64,000 nt of DNA from UBA5614 sp963667535 (GCA_963667535.2 CAXXDU010000002.1:1178001-1242000); one strand, 5' to 3'. Shown: positions 8,540-17,685, counted from the stretch's first letter. Translations and numbers: made by a program. The notes: a model not told the origin generated them from the letters alone.

Positions 8540-9741
8540 GGTCTGTTTCCTTTCTTACCTTTAGCGCTCTTATCCTTTTCGCCGGATTGAGATAGTTTTA
8601 TTTTTCCACCATCCTGCAATTGTTCCTGTCCGAGAGTTACAACGTCACCTGTAAGAGCAGAATCTAATACTTCAGCATTAAGCTCGTCTTTGATTCCGAT
8701 AGTGAGAGGTACAAAGCGTACTGTTAAAGCGGTTTTATCTGCAATAAACACTCCGGTTTTACTGTCACGTTGCACTATAGCTGCAATAGGTACTACAGTC
8801 ACCTTATTGTGCTGGGCATAAACTATCTGCACTTTCACAAACATACCCGGCTTGAGCAAACCATCAGCATTAGGGATATCAATCTCGGCTCTGGCTTGAC
8901 GTGAAGCTTCCTGCAAAACAGGTGCCAGACGAACCAGCTTTCCGGGGAAAGACCGCTGTGGGTATGCATCGGTTTGTATTTCGACAGGTTGTCCTATTTT
9001 AATGCGGTTATAATCGCGCTCGATTACGTCGATTTCTGCTGTAACTATACTATTATCAACCACTGTTAGTATGGGAGAACTGGTTGTTAACAAATCTCCT
9101 TCATTGGCAAATAGTTCTCCGACCAGACGTGTTTTTCCACCTCCTGACCAGACAGCTTTGATTTGAGTATAGGATAATTGGATTTCTGCTTTCTTAAAAA
9201 CAGCCTGGGCACGTTGCACAGTTGCCTTTGCCATATCATATTTTGCCTGGGCTGAGGCATGGTCTGCATCTGCCTGGTCCATAACTGCCTGAGATTCATA
9301 TTGTTTATTAAATAAATTCTTGATGTTATTCCAATTGCCTTCACTGGCTTTCAAAGCGAGACGCATTTGTTCTACCTGAGCTTGAGCTACTGCAAGGTCT
9401 GCCCTAGCTTGTTCCAGTTCCTGCTGATATACTGCATCATCTAACGTGGCGACAAGTTGCCCGTTAGCAACTTTATCTCCCAGATGTACCAATAGCTTTT
9501 CCAACCGACCCGAAACTCTTGGAGCCAGAGTAAAGGCTGCTCTTGGTTTTAAGGAGCCACCGAATCTGCCCATATCCTGCATTGTAGCAATTTGCACAGG
9601 TGTTATCTCCACAGGAGTCGCCATTCCGGATTTCCCTTTGCTTTTTCCATCTGTCTCGCCTTTTTGAGTAACTTTCTGAAATATCCGCCAGCCTAGCAAC
9701 AACACGATGGCAATCACTACAATCCATAATATCTTTTTCAT
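8536..9741 (-). CDS. RND efflux periplasmic adaptor (membrane fusion protein)
   Basis: This 401-residue protein has an N-terminal membrane anchor (MKKILWIVVIAIVLLLGWRIF). A lipoyl-like half motif follows (RLEKLLVHLGDKVANGQLVATLDD), then a coiled-coil hairpin rich in Ala and Gln (residues ~115-190), the second lipoyl half, a beta-barrel and a membrane-proximal domain. The C-terminus is Lys-rich (SGEKDKSAKGKKGNRP). It links the RND permease encoded immediately downstream to an outer-membrane channel. It is the first gene of the two-gene operon. A TTGACG element lies upstream at 9819-9824, but a convincing -10 box is missing. Confidence 0.93.
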   Translation of the reverse strand: MKKILWIVVIAIVLLLGWRIFQKVTQKGETDGKSKGKSGMATPVEITPVQIATMQDMGRFGGSLKPRAAFTLAPRVSGRLEKLLVHLGDKVANGQLVATLDDAVYQQELEQARADLAVAQAQVEQMRLALKASEGNWNNIKNLFNKQYESQAVMDQADADHASAQAKYDMAKATVQRAQAVFKKAEIQLSYTQIKAVWSGGGKTRLVGELFANEGDLLTTSSPILTVVDNSIVTAEIDVIERDYNRIKIGQPVEIQTDAYPQRSFPGKLVRLAPVLQEASRQARAEIDIPNADGLLKPGMFVKVQIVYAQHNKVTVVPIAAIVQRDSKTGVFIADKTALTVRFVPLTIGIKDELNAEVLDSALTGDVVTLGQEQLQDGGKIKLSQSGEKDKSAKGKKGNRP

Positions 9742-10058
9742 TGCTTCTCCTCAATCATCAGGTTCACGCTAAAATCACAATCATTTATACTTTACCCTAT
9801 TCCTGCTTGCTTGTAAATCGTCAAGAATTTACATACAACTCAAATTTAATACAATACAGACAGGGATTTCCCTCAAGAATACTTATCTCACATTCATTGC
9901 TGGTCTGAGTTATGTTTATACCCAAAGAAGAAAACAGAAGATACGAACAGAGAATATTAACACTCCGAAGCAAAATGCACCGATATTACTTGACATATTC
10001 CATTAATTGAAAAAGTTTATGAATTATTAAATCATTTTCTTTTTATTAAGAGGTAAGC
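9742..10058. other. Divergent intergenic region, RND operon / secreted protein
   Basis: This 317-nt gap separates divergent genes and must carry both promoters. TTGAC-like -35 elements are visible at 9819-9824 (minus) and 9990-9995 (plus), but neither has a good -10 box at 17 nt. No hairpin, repeat or small gene was seen. Confidence 0.4.
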
Positions 10059-13022
10059 ATGAAGCAACTCTTTGTTTGTTCAATCTTATACTTTTTGTCC
10101 TTTTCGTTCCTTTGTGCGGAAGTATGTTGGAATGAGCCCGTTAAATTGACTGATTTCAACAATGTTTACTATTCCGGTGAAGGATGCAAAACCGTTGATA
10201 ATTGCATAGTGCTTTCCTGGGAAGAATCTGCAGGTGACAACAGTAAACGATATGTACAGAAATACTCGGCTCAGATGATACCTCAATGGGATACTATGCC
10301 TGAACTCCCCCGGGGTGGTGATGTTTTGCACATGATTGAAACAAGTGATGGCAATTTTATTATAATATTTAACAGCGGTGGGCTAAGTCTCAATGGTTAC
10401 AAACTAAACTCAAGCGGTGAGCAATTATGGGATTCCAACTCAGGTATATCCATTGTTACAAATACTTTAATATCCAACAGTATATGCATTCCTGACAATA
10501 GTGGTGGTGCATATTTTATAGCAGAGTGTTATGGCAGTTCCCCAAATGTATTACAGCATTTAAATTCTGATGGGACTGTGTCTTTTACACCGGCAGGATT
10601 AGTTATCGAAACCGGTGATTGCTGGAATCTTAAAGCTATTCTTTTGCCTGATAACAGCATTATCGTAAAGTATCTGCAACCAACGCAGAATGTTATAAAA
10701 AAGGTAGACTTATCCGGGCAGATAATATGGGAAAAATATGTGCCTTTTCCAATAACCGGCGAATCAGATACTAGACCTTCTGATATCTATTACACAGGCG
10801 ATAACAGCTTTCTCCTGTTTGCTCAGTTTAATCATCAGGTCATTGCTTCAAAGTATGACACTAATGGCAATGTGATATGGGAAAACACGATTGTCGTGGA
10901 TAATTCATCAACAAGTTATATAAGTAGTGTCAATTATGCAATGGTAGGGCAAAATATTATTATTGTGTGGAGGACATCTTCAGCAATCAAGGCTCAAAAG
11001 ATTGATTTTAATGGTCAGATGCTCTGGCAGAATGATGGTATAACTGTTGATTCTTCGTCACTCCAAACAAACGGGTGTTTCGGTAACTTGAATTCTAATG
11101 TATATGATAATCTTGAGGGTGTTTATGTGGTGTATGATTATTATAGCACACAGCAAAATCCTGCCAAGACTATGTTCGCTCAACATATATCCATTACCGG
11201 CAATGTTTGGGCACAGCCTGTACAATTTGCTCAAACTGACATTACTAACAACAATTTATCCTATTGCTTTTCAACTCTGTTTGATAACAGATTATCGGTA
11301 AATTGGTATGAAAATCGTGGTCAACAAAGCGGAATATATGGACAGAGTATTGATATAAACGGTAATCTTCTGTATCAGGCATCTGGTTTACAGGTAAAAA
11401 CAGGTTCAAGGGGCGGTACCACAAGTCAGGTTGTAGTGGCATTACCAAATAAGGCTTTTGTGTTCTGGGTGAATTACAATGGCTACGTGAATGATTTTTA
11501 TGATTTTTATTCTACGATTACTTATCAGATTGTAGATAATAATGGAGCTCTGCTTTTACCGGCAGGCGGGCAAGCTCTGAATACCGATGTTAAAAAAGTA
11601 ATCAGGAGTGTAAAAACTATTACTCTTCCCGGTAACCAGATTTTAGTTTATTGGCTGGAAAGCCCAAAAGATTTTAATATTCAAGGTGATTATTATATAA
11701 AAGCACAACTAATGGATTCCAATGCTAATCAGCTTTGGGAAACTAATGGCAAAGTCATCTTCCAGAGTTCATCAAAAATCAAGGAATATTTGGCTAATTA
11801 TTATGACGGTTCAGTCTATTTTCTCTGGACAACCGCCGAAACTGATATGCCTTACCGGATTTATGGTCAGAGATATGCAAACGGTACTCCCCAATGGAAC
11901 ACAACCGGAGTACAGATAGCTTCTTCAAATCCTGCGTTACCCGCGTATAACTACAATGCTGTCAATATGGTGGAAAACTGGATTTGCTGGCAATCTTATG
12001 ACCACGAGGATTTTGCACCCTATGGAGAAGCAGTTTATTTCCTGAAAATTGATGAAAATGGACAGCCCTTACCAGGTTTTAATGCATTTGGCAACAGAAT
12101 TGCAGAATATACAACAGATTATGATTTTCAAGACCTGATTAAAATAATGAGTATTCCCGATGGACTTTTTATCGTCTTCACTAACTGGGATGTTATTCAA
12201 AACTCCGGCAGTACTTCTTTGCATGGTCAGAGTTTTGCCCAAAAGGTTGACTCAGCAGGTGTGCTACAGTTCGGGCTTAACGGGATTGTATGGGATTATT
12301 CAAATTACAGCATTGCTTCAGATTCCCATATATATAGCTATTCTTTTTACCCCTACAGTGTAAACAAACTCAATCTTGACCTAACCCTTGATACATTACA
12401 GACTGTAGATGTTACTAATGGTAATTTTTACTCAACTAAGAACTTCCAGCTAACTAATAATCGTATTTTGGCAACACTGTTTTATTTCCGGTCTGCACAT
12501 GAGAAATTCATTATGCACTACTATTATGATGAAGATATAAATATCATAATTCCCTCAAGTTACATAGTCGCATCCATTGGTGATTATTATACTTACGATG
12601 CTGCCGTTTCTGAGGATAATGGATATATTATCTGGGAAAATAACAACATGTACAATTCTCCTGCCACTCTTTCTTCCAAACTCTTTATCCAGAGAGTTAA
12701 TAATGGTGACGTCTCTTCGGAAGATTTATCCGAATCAAGCGCTGCAATTATTGATTTGAAAAATAATTACCCCAATCCTTTTACCAATAAAACCACTATT
12801 TCTTTTGATTTAAAGGACCCCTTGAATTGTGAAGTTGATATCTATAATATCAAAGGACAATTAGTTAAGACGTTGAGTAAGGGATTGCTGCCTAAAGGAG
12901 AAAACAAGCTGGAATGGGATGGCAAAGACAATAGTGGCATCAGTACAGCTACCGGAATTTACTTCTACCGGGTTAATGGCGGCAAACATACCTATACCAA
13001 AAAAATGATCAGAGTGAAGTAA
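10059..13022 (+). CDS. Secreted protein with FlgD-like C-terminal sorting domain
   Basis: The protein has 987 residues. A signal peptide (LFVCSILYFLSFSFLCAE) precedes a long beta-rich region with recurring short units built around 'NGxxLWxxNG', 'GQMLWQNDG' and 'SGQIIWEKY'; these look like repeated blades of a propeller-type fold. No catalytic motif was found. The last ~85 residues are a FlgD-like/Por secretion tail: NNYPNPFTNKTTISFDL, VDIYNIKGQLVKTL, LEWDGKDNSG, GIYFYRV and the basic terminal KKMIRVK. Such tails target proteins to type IX secretion systems in FCB-group bacteria. The ATG follows AGAGG. It is probably a surface or extracellular protein of unknown role. Confidence 0.85.
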   Translation: MKQLFVCSILYFLSFSFLCAEVCWNEPVKLTDFNNVYYSGEGCKTVDNCIVLSWEESAGDNSKRYVQKYSAQMIPQWDTMPELPRGGDVLHMIETSDGNFIIIFNSGGLSLNGYKLNSSGEQLWDSNSGISIVTNTLISNSICIPDNSGGAYFIAECYGSSPNVLQHLNSDGTVSFTPAGLVIETGDCWNLKAILLPDNSIIVKYLQPTQNVIKKVDLSGQIIWEKYVPFPITGESDTRPSDIYYTGDNSFLLFAQFNHQVIASKYDTNGNVIWENTIVVDNSSTSYISSVNYAMVGQNIIIVWRTSSAIKAQKIDFNGQMLWQNDGITVDSSSLQTNGCFGNLNSNVYDNLEGVYVVYDYYSTQQNPAKTMFAQHISITGNVWAQPVQFAQTDITNNNLSYCFSTLFDNRLSVNWYENRGQQSGIYGQSIDINGNLLYQASGLQVKTGSRGGTTSQVVVALPNKAFVFWVNYNGYVNDFYDFYSTITYQIVDNNGALLLPAGGQALNTDVKKVIRSVKTITLPGNQILVYWLESPKDFNIQGDYYIKAQLMDSNANQLWETNGKVIFQSSSKIKEYLANYYDGSVYFLWTTAETDMPYRIYGQRYANGTPQWNTTGVQIASSNPALPAYNYNAVNMVENWICWQSYDHEDFAPYGEAVYFLKIDENGQPLPGFNAFGNRIAEYTTDYDFQDLIKIMSIPDGLFIVFTNWDVIQNSGSTSLHGQSFAQKVDSAGVLQFGLNGIVWDYSNYSIASDSHIYSYSFYPYSVNKLNLDLTLDTLQTVDVTNGNFYSTKNFQLTNNRILATLFYFRSAHEKFIMHYYYDEDINIIIPSSYIVASIGDYYTYDAAVSEDNGYIIWENNNMYNSPATLSSKLFIQRVNNGDVSSEDLSESSAAIIDLKNNYPNPFTNKTTISFDLKDPLNCEVDIYNIKGQLVKTLSKGLLPKGENKLEWDGKDNSGISTATGIYFYRVNGGKHTYTKKMIRVK

Positions 13023-13063
13023 AAGCATTTCACAAAGACACTGTGAGTAAATGAGTAAGCGTA

Positions 13064-13137
13064 TAGCTGGAGTTCAAAATTCCCTTGTCACGTGTAATAT
13101 TGATACCATTGTATAAGGGAATTTCGAACTTCAGCTA
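13064..13137. repeat. Long inverted repeat behind the 987-residue gene
   Basis: Two 23-nt arms (13064-13086 and 13115-13137) are complementary at 21 of 23 positions around a 28-nt loop. The arms begin TAGCTGGAGTTC and end GAACTTCAGCTA. It lies 42 nt after the stop codon. There is no U-tract, so a simple terminator is unlikely. A third partial copy of the arm (AATTGAACTCC) occurs near 13216-13226. Confidence 0.6.
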
Positions 13138-13387
13138 AAACCTTTACAGATAACGCATTCCGAAGTCAGATTTGCCCCAATCAAAAAGTTATCTGCTAAA
13201 AGCCTGAAAAGGGCAAATTGAACTCCGGTAATGCTCTTCTTCTGGTATTTTAGTACCGCCTCTAAATGCAGAACTACATGCTACCTTATTACCAATCCAT
13301 CTTTTCACCATATCATCTAAGCATCTATCTTTCGATATATCAATACCACTCAATTTCCAGTACTAATTTACCACTTCATTCTTTGTC

Positions 13388-13583
13388 TATTATTCATTCA
13401 TCATTAATCTTTCTCTAAGTGGTGTTAGATTGCGCGTAATATTCGTGGGTGATACGCCTTTGATACTCCAGTGATTCGCCTATGTTCATTTGGGTGTCAT
13501 GTGGGTGTCATGCGGGTGTCATGCGGGTGTCTTAAGCGCAAGTTATGATAAATGAGAGCAAGATGAAAGATGAATGAATAATA
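13388..13583. mobile_element. MITE-like element, copy A, with internal 11-bp tandem repeats
   Basis: The element is bounded by perfect 15-bp inverted ends: TATTATTCATTCATC at 13388-13402 and its complement at 13569-13583. Inside are almost four tandem copies of an 11-bp unit (GGGTGTCATGT/C) from 13492 to about 13534. A second, diverged copy with the same order of parts lies at 46182-46371. There is no coding capacity. No target-site duplication is obvious. The MITE-like label is an inference from size, ends and dispersal. Confidence 0.55.
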
Positions 13584-13756
13584 AATGAAGATGCAGAGAG
13601 CAGAAAATTCAGGTGTTTTATATGAAATTAAATTGACACCAACATCATGGTTTGGAAAGTGTTTTGTATCTGTTTTGGGGCTTTATGAAGAAGGTGATGC
13701 TAAGATAGTAGGATAACTGTTCTCAGTTGTCCAGAGCAAATAGCTATGGAGGTAAC

Positions 13757-14545
13757 ATGCAGATAATTGATTTAACAACTGAATATGAGCAGGATTTCTT
13801 TATCTGTCTGGAAGAATGGTCAGATGATATGAAGGATTCGGGTATCCAAAGACAGCATTGGTATGAAGAAATGTGTCAACGTGGTTTGCGGGCGAAACTT
13901 GCTTTGAATGATGCCGGTGTTGTGGCAGGCTTTATTCAGTATATTCCTTTTGAGCATTCCACATTAGTTGGCAGCGACGGTTACTTTATCTACTGCATCT
14001 GGGTGCATGGGCATAAAAAGGGACGGGGAAATCTGACCGGGAAAGGCATAGGGAAAGCGCTTTTGCTGGCTGCCGAAGATGATGTAAAGTCTTTGGGAGC
14101 TAAAGGCATTGCTGCCTGGGGGATAGCTCTGCCCTTCTGGATGAAAGCAGCCTGGTTCAAGAAACATGGCTATAAAAAAGTGGATGCAGATGGTATTGCC
14201 CGTCTGATGTGGAAACCTTTTACATCAGATGCCATTCCTCCTAAATGGAGAAAGCCCGAAAAGAAACCGGAAGCAGGAATAGATAAAGTCAAAATCAGCG
14301 CCTTTGTGCATGGCTGGTGCTCTGCCAAGAATATAGCTATGGAACGCCTGAAACGCATAGCTGCAGAATTTCCCAATCAGGTTGAATATGTTGAGTACAA
14401 TACCCGCGACAGAGCTGTGATGGAAGAATGGGGCTTGAGCGATGCTCTCTATATTGATACAGATTTAGTAAATACAGGACCACCGCCTTCTTATGATAAG
14501 CTCAAAAAGCTGGTCGGGAAGAAGATAAAGAAGAGGAAGCTATAA
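13757..14545 (+). CDS. GNAT acetyltransferase with YoaP-like C-terminal domain
   Basis: The chosen start is ATG 13757, which follows GGAGGT with a 3-nt spacer; the frame is open further upstream but without a better site. The protein has 262 residues. The N-terminal ~150 residues are a GNAT fold, with the acetyl-CoA pyrophosphate loop GKGIGKALLLAAEDD and the strand-helix YFIYCIWVHGHKKG. The C-terminal ~90 residues resemble the thioredoxin-like YoaP domain (VHGWCSAKNIAMERLK, YVEYNTRD, EEWGLSDALYID) with a single Cys. The acceptor substrate is unknown. The gene stands alone between a repeat-rich gap and a putative envelope-protein pair. Confidence 0.82.
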   Translation: MQIIDLTTEYEQDFFICLEEWSDDMKDSGIQRQHWYEEMCQRGLRAKLALNDAGVVAGFIQYIPFEHSTLVGSDGYFIYCIWVHGHKKGRGNLTGKGIGKALLLAAEDDVKSLGAKGIAAWGIALPFWMKAAWFKKHGYKKVDADGIARLMWKPFTSDAIPPKWRKPEKKPEAGIDKVKISAFVHGWCSAKNIAMERLKRIAAEFPNQVEYVEYNTRDRAVMEEWGLSDALYIDTDLVNTGPPPSYDKLKKLVGKKIKKRKL

Positions 14546-14585
14546 CATTTGTTAGAGTATTAAAGGGATAAAGGAAAGTAGATAA

Positions 14586-15308
14586 ATGAAGAATTCTATC
14601 ACTTCATGGGCTGCATATAGTAAATTGAGAATCATCAGGAATCTGATTATTGTAATTCTTGTTTTAGCTGTAAATCAGTTATTTTCATTAGATACTTCCG
14701 TATATGAACCGGAGTTAGATTTTGGATTTGCATATTGTAAACCTGATTTTTCTATATCAGGTTTCTCAGAAGGAATTGAATTTATCTCCAGTAAAAATAC
14801 TACCCAAACATACATATGTCCTTTCGCAAGTGTAAAGAAAATCTGGTATAAAAAGCCGCTTTACAATCTGAGTTATAAAGTGGGTGTGAACATCTGGCAA
14901 GCAGATTATTTGCTAAACTTACAGGATGAAGAGAATTGTGTTTCAGGGATTCCTTTTGAATCATCAATAAGTTGCTTTGATGCAAATGTGGGTATTATGT
15001 CGAGCCAACAAATGGGCAGATTATCATTCAGCCAATCAATATCGGTCTTGGTGGGATTATTATCATTTTCTATTGATGACAGTAATGCAAGCTATGTTGA
15101 CAGAGTAGTAACAGCGGGATGTAATGGCGAAGTGGGTTTACAAATACAAGTCACAAAAAAGCAGTCTGTTTACCTGGGAGCTCAAAAACAATTAATCCCC
15201 CTAAAAGACATCCTTTTTAAGCCAGACTCTTCTCTTCGATTAAAAGGGAACTTTAGTTCTCCAAACACATTATTAAAACTCGGTATATCTATGAAAATGG
15301 GAATTTAA
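14586..15308 (+). CDS. Putative exported protein, unknown function
   Basis: The protein has 240 residues. A hydrophobic segment at residues ~19-35 (LIIVILVLAVNQLFSLD) looks like a late-starting signal peptide. The mature part alternates short hydrophobic strands with polar turns (for example FGFAYCKPDFSISGF, LSFSQSISVLVGLLSF, LKLGISMKMGI), consistent with a small outer-membrane barrel, but no family is recognised. The stop codon abuts the ATG of the following lipoprotein (TAAATG), so the two are almost certainly co-translated. The ATG at 14586 follows AGGAAAG. Confidence 0.6.
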   Translation: MKNSITSWAAYSKLRIIRNLIIVILVLAVNQLFSLDTSVYEPELDFGFAYCKPDFSISGFSEGIEFISSKNTTQTYICPFASVKKIWYKKPLYNLSYKVGVNIWQADYLLNLQDEENCVSGIPFESSISCFDANVGIMSSQQMGRLSFSQSISVLVGLLSFSIDDSNASYVDRVVTAGCNGEVGLQIQVTKKQSVYLGAQKQLIPLKDILFKPDSSLRLKGNFSSPNTLLKLGISMKMGI

Positions 15309-16070
15309 ATGAAGAAGAAGATAGATCGCAATATTACAAGTGTACTATGGATTTTATTTGCTTTTACTGCGTTGTTAACGGGATGTGTGCCAATGCCGGA
15401 AGAACCACAGAATAACAAACCACCTACGATTCCACAGTTTTCGGTTTCCTCGCATTATATAATACCACATGAATCTGTTGAAATGAGTTTAAAAAGTAAT
15501 GACATGGAAGCTGACAGATTAGCATACCAGGTTGAATTGGTCAATCTGGAAGATAATAAACAAGCACCGAAATTGACAAACTGGACATCCTTTTTCCCCA
15601 ACAATAAATTGATTACTCTCAGACTGGCCTGGAGCGGTGGTTTGTATAGTATAAGAGTGAGATGTAAAGACGAACGTTCGTTAGTATCTGAGTTTTCTGA
15701 TACTCTGCAGGTATATTTTGACAGCATACCGCCTACTATTACGGCATCTATATCTGAATCACATAGTTGTCCATGTGTTGTGGATTTCACTATAAAATCA
15801 GCAGATAATGAATACTATGCCTGGGATTTTAATATTGATATTGATGCAGATGGAGCACATCCATTATACTATACTGAAGATACCTATCAGGGACAATACT
15901 ACCAGGTTATTTCAATACGTTTTGAAGAATTTAACCTATATAATATCAGGGCTCAGGCTATCTACACCAATCATATGACATCTAAATGGTCAGATCCACT
16001 ACCCTTTTTTGTAATCCCTTCTTCTAAGGACTCACTTCGAGTTAACAGAAAAAATATCCATTCAGGATAA
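15309..16070 (+). CDS. Putative lipoprotein
   Basis: This 253-residue protein has an N-terminal hydrophobic stretch ending in the lipobox ALLTGC, with Cys26 as the predicted lipidated residue. A Pro-rich linker follows, then roughly two beta-sandwich segments: residues ~45-135, with YSIRVRCKDERSLVSEFSDT typical of an FN3-like domain, and residues ~140-245. No enzymatic motif was found. It directly follows the exported protein gene without spacing, so the two may form an envelope pair. Function unknown. Confidence 0.68.
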   Translation: MKKKIDRNITSVLWILFAFTALLTGCVPMPEEPQNNKPPTIPQFSVSSHYIIPHESVEMSLKSNDMEADRLAYQVELVNLEDNKQAPKLTNWTSFFPNNKLITLRLAWSGGLYSIRVRCKDERSLVSEFSDTLQVYFDSIPPTITASISESHSCPCVVDFTIKSADNEYYAWDFNIDIDADGAHPLYYTEDTYQGQYYQVISIRFEEFNLYNIRAQAIYTNHMTSKWSDPLPFFVIPSSKDSLRVNRKNIHSG

Positions 16071-16084
16071 TTTGTTGTACTCTG

Positions 16085-16744
16085 ATGATTGAATATAACC
16101 TCATCCGCTCCAGGCGCAAGACCCTGGCATTAATGATAACCAAAGAAGGAGAGTTGGAGGCTCGCGCGCCACTTAAGCTGTCTTTGGATGTGATTGAAGC
16201 GTTTATTCAGAGAAAGCAGAACTGGATAGAACAGAAAATTGAGCTTATCAATCAGAGGAAAGTCAAACCCAAAGAGTACATGGCAGGGGAGAGCTTTCTA
16301 TATCTGGGACAGAGCTATGAGTTAGAGATATCTGATGCATTCAGTCTACCCGTTGTTCTTACAGATAAGCTGTATCTTGCTACCAGGCATCAGCACAGAG
16401 CAAAAAAAGTACTGTTGGACTGGTTCAGGCGGGAGGCGCAGAGGGTACTGTCCGAGAGAGTTGGATACTTTACAACAATTACCGGATGTAGTCCCCAGAC
16501 AATAAAGATGTCCAATGCAGTGCAAAGGTGGGGTTCATGTTCAGCCAGAGGTAATGTCAATTTTAGTTGGCGGTTAGTAATGGCTCCGCTGGATATTATT
16601 GATTATGTCATAGTACATGAGTTGGTTCATATGAAACAGCATGACCATTCTCATAAATTTTGGGTTCTGGTTGAACAAATCATGCCTGATTATCAGGAAC
16701 GCAGGAAATGGCTGAAAGTGCATGGGGCTACTCTGGTATTGTAA
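16085..16744 (+). CDS. YgjP-like metallopeptidase (DUF45, M48 family)
   Basis: This 219-residue protein has IRSRRKTLALMITKEGELEARAP near the N-terminus, WGSCSARGNVNFSWRLVMAP in the middle and the zinc motif VIVHELVHMKQHDHSHKFW near residue 185. The HELVH supplies two ligands and the downstream His is the likely third or stabilising ligand. This is the full architecture of the YgjP/DUF45 family of predicted zinc proteases. It starts 14 nt after the lipoprotein stop. Substrates are unknown. Confidence 0.9.
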   Translation: MIEYNLIRSRRKTLALMITKEGELEARAPLKLSLDVIEAFIQRKQNWIEQKIELINQRKVKPKEYMAGESFLYLGQSYELEISDAFSLPVVLTDKLYLATRHQHRAKKVLLDWFRREAQRVLSERVGYFTTITGCSPQTIKMSNAVQRWGSCSARGNVNFSWRLVMAPLDIIDYVIVHELVHMKQHDHSHKFWVLVEQIMPDYQERRKWLKVHGATLVL

Positions 16745-17305
16745 AAATAGGACGCGCTGTGGCGCTAAAACTACTATGCAAAATACGTTTAGTCAGCAGT
16801 GAACAGATAGCATAGAGTAATCCCGACGGGATTTTCTATTCGATAGCCAGTGAATTTATTCACTGGGTCAAAGAATAATACAACCTGAACCCCATCGGGG
16901 GTTTTATAGGACATCAGATGATTTAAATCATCTGATATATCAATAGGAAACCCTTATCGGGTTACTATCGCTTCATATTTTTCCCCATGATTGAAATCAT
17001 GGGCTAATGAATCTCAAACCCTGACGGGGTTGAATTAAGCAAGTAATTGTACCGCCATATCTCACAGCTATGAGCTATCCAATATCAAAGGATAATAAAA
17101 AGAGGGTAGATTCCTGCCTACGCATGGACGACTTATAACCTATCAGTACAAATAGAATTACAAATTTGGAATAAAAACATTTGACATATCTAGGGAGTGG
17201 TTTTTTTTGGCTTTCACTGACAAAAAGAATGATATTTGAAAGCTATAGAGTGGAATTTTCGGTTGACAATAGACCGAGGTTCAAAAGAAAGTGACAAAAC
17301 CAAGT
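16745..17305. other. 561-nt intergenic region before the tRNA cluster
   Basis: It contains the seven-hairpin array (16819-17031), described separately. The remaining ~270 nt before the first tRNA contain TTGACA at about 17182 and again near 17264, possible -35 elements for the tRNA-tuf transcript, but I see no good -10 box. No gene is visible. Confidence 0.5.
16819..17031. repeat. Array of seven alternating palindromes
   Basis: Two kinds of palindrome alternate strictly. Type A is GC-rich (AATCCCG-A-CGGGATT at 16819-16833; AACCCC/GGGGTT at 16888-16903; AACCC/GGGTT at 16949-16963; AACCCTGACGGGGTT at 17017-17031). Type B is an AT-core palindrome (CCAGTGAAT-TT-ATTCACTGG at 16847-16866; a perfect 22-nt one at 16914-16935; CCCATGATT-GA-AATCATGGG at 16984-17003). 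Centres are 29-39 nt apart. The sequences of the B units differ while their symmetry is kept, which suggests selection on structure. Confidence 0.75.
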
Positions 17306-17380
17306 GCCGATGTAGCTCAATGGTAGAGCAATTGATTTGTAATCAATAGGTTGGGGGTTCGACTCCCTTCATCGGCTCCA
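17306..17380 (+). tRNA. tRNA-Thr (anticodon TGT)
   Basis: A full cloverleaf is visible: acceptor GCCGATG/CATCGGC, D arm, anticodon stem ATTGA/TCAAT around loop TTTGTAA, T arm with TTCGACT, and an encoded CCA. It is the first of four tRNAs before tuf. Confidence 0.95.
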
Positions 17381-17386
17381 TAGTGT

Positions 17387-17472
17387 GGAGAGGTTCCCGA
17401 GCGGCCAAAGGGAACAGACTGTAAATCTGTCGTCAGACGACTTCGGAGGTTCGAATCCCCCCCTCTCCACCA
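17387..17472 (+). tRNA. tRNA-Tyr (anticodon GTA)
   Basis: This class II tRNA of 86 nt has acceptor GGAGAGG/CCTCTCC, anticodon loop CTGTAAA, a long variable arm (GTCAGACGACTTC) and an encoded CCA. It starts 6 nt after tRNA-Thr. Confidence 0.95.
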
Positions 17473-17532
17473 TTTCTTTTTTATAAAGAATTCGTTATTA
17501 AAAGGATCGGAGTAATCCGGTTTAGTATTTTA

Positions 17533-17608
17533 GCGGGAATAGCTCATTTGGTAGAGCATTAGCCTTCCAAGCTGAGGGTAGCGGGTTCGAGCCCCGTTTC
17601 CCGCTCCA
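17533..17608 (+). tRNA. tRNA-Gly (anticodon TCC)
   Basis: The acceptor is GCGGGAA/TTCCCGC, the anticodon loop is CTTCCAA, the T loop is TTCGAGC and CCA is encoded. The order Thr-Tyr-Gly-Thr before tuf is widely conserved in bacteria. Confidence 0.95.
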
Positions 17609-17685
17609 TTTTTTTATACTGAATAATTGCCGTAAGGCAGTGTGAGATTATGCTAAATGCATAATGAAATTTTAACTGAAACGTT

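Larger units (their letters stand above)
13023..13756. other. 734-nt intergenic region with inverted and tandem repeats
   Basis: No convincing gene is present. The first half holds several inverted repeats: 13064-13086 with 13115-13137, 13147-13154 with 13188-13195, and 13170-13177 with 13211-13218. The second half holds a ~196-bp element with inverted ends (13388-13583) and an 11-bp tandem array. These are listed separately. Confidence 0.6.

Noticed and set aside
13492..13534. Iterons of a replication origin
   Set aside because: The 11-bp repeats lie in a dispersed element present at least twice, with no dnaA or rep gene, no DnaA boxes and no partition genes nearby.
16819..17031. Possible CRISPR array
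   Set aside because: The palindromes alternate between two types, are not identical to each other and have no uniform unique spacers; no cas gene is in the window.
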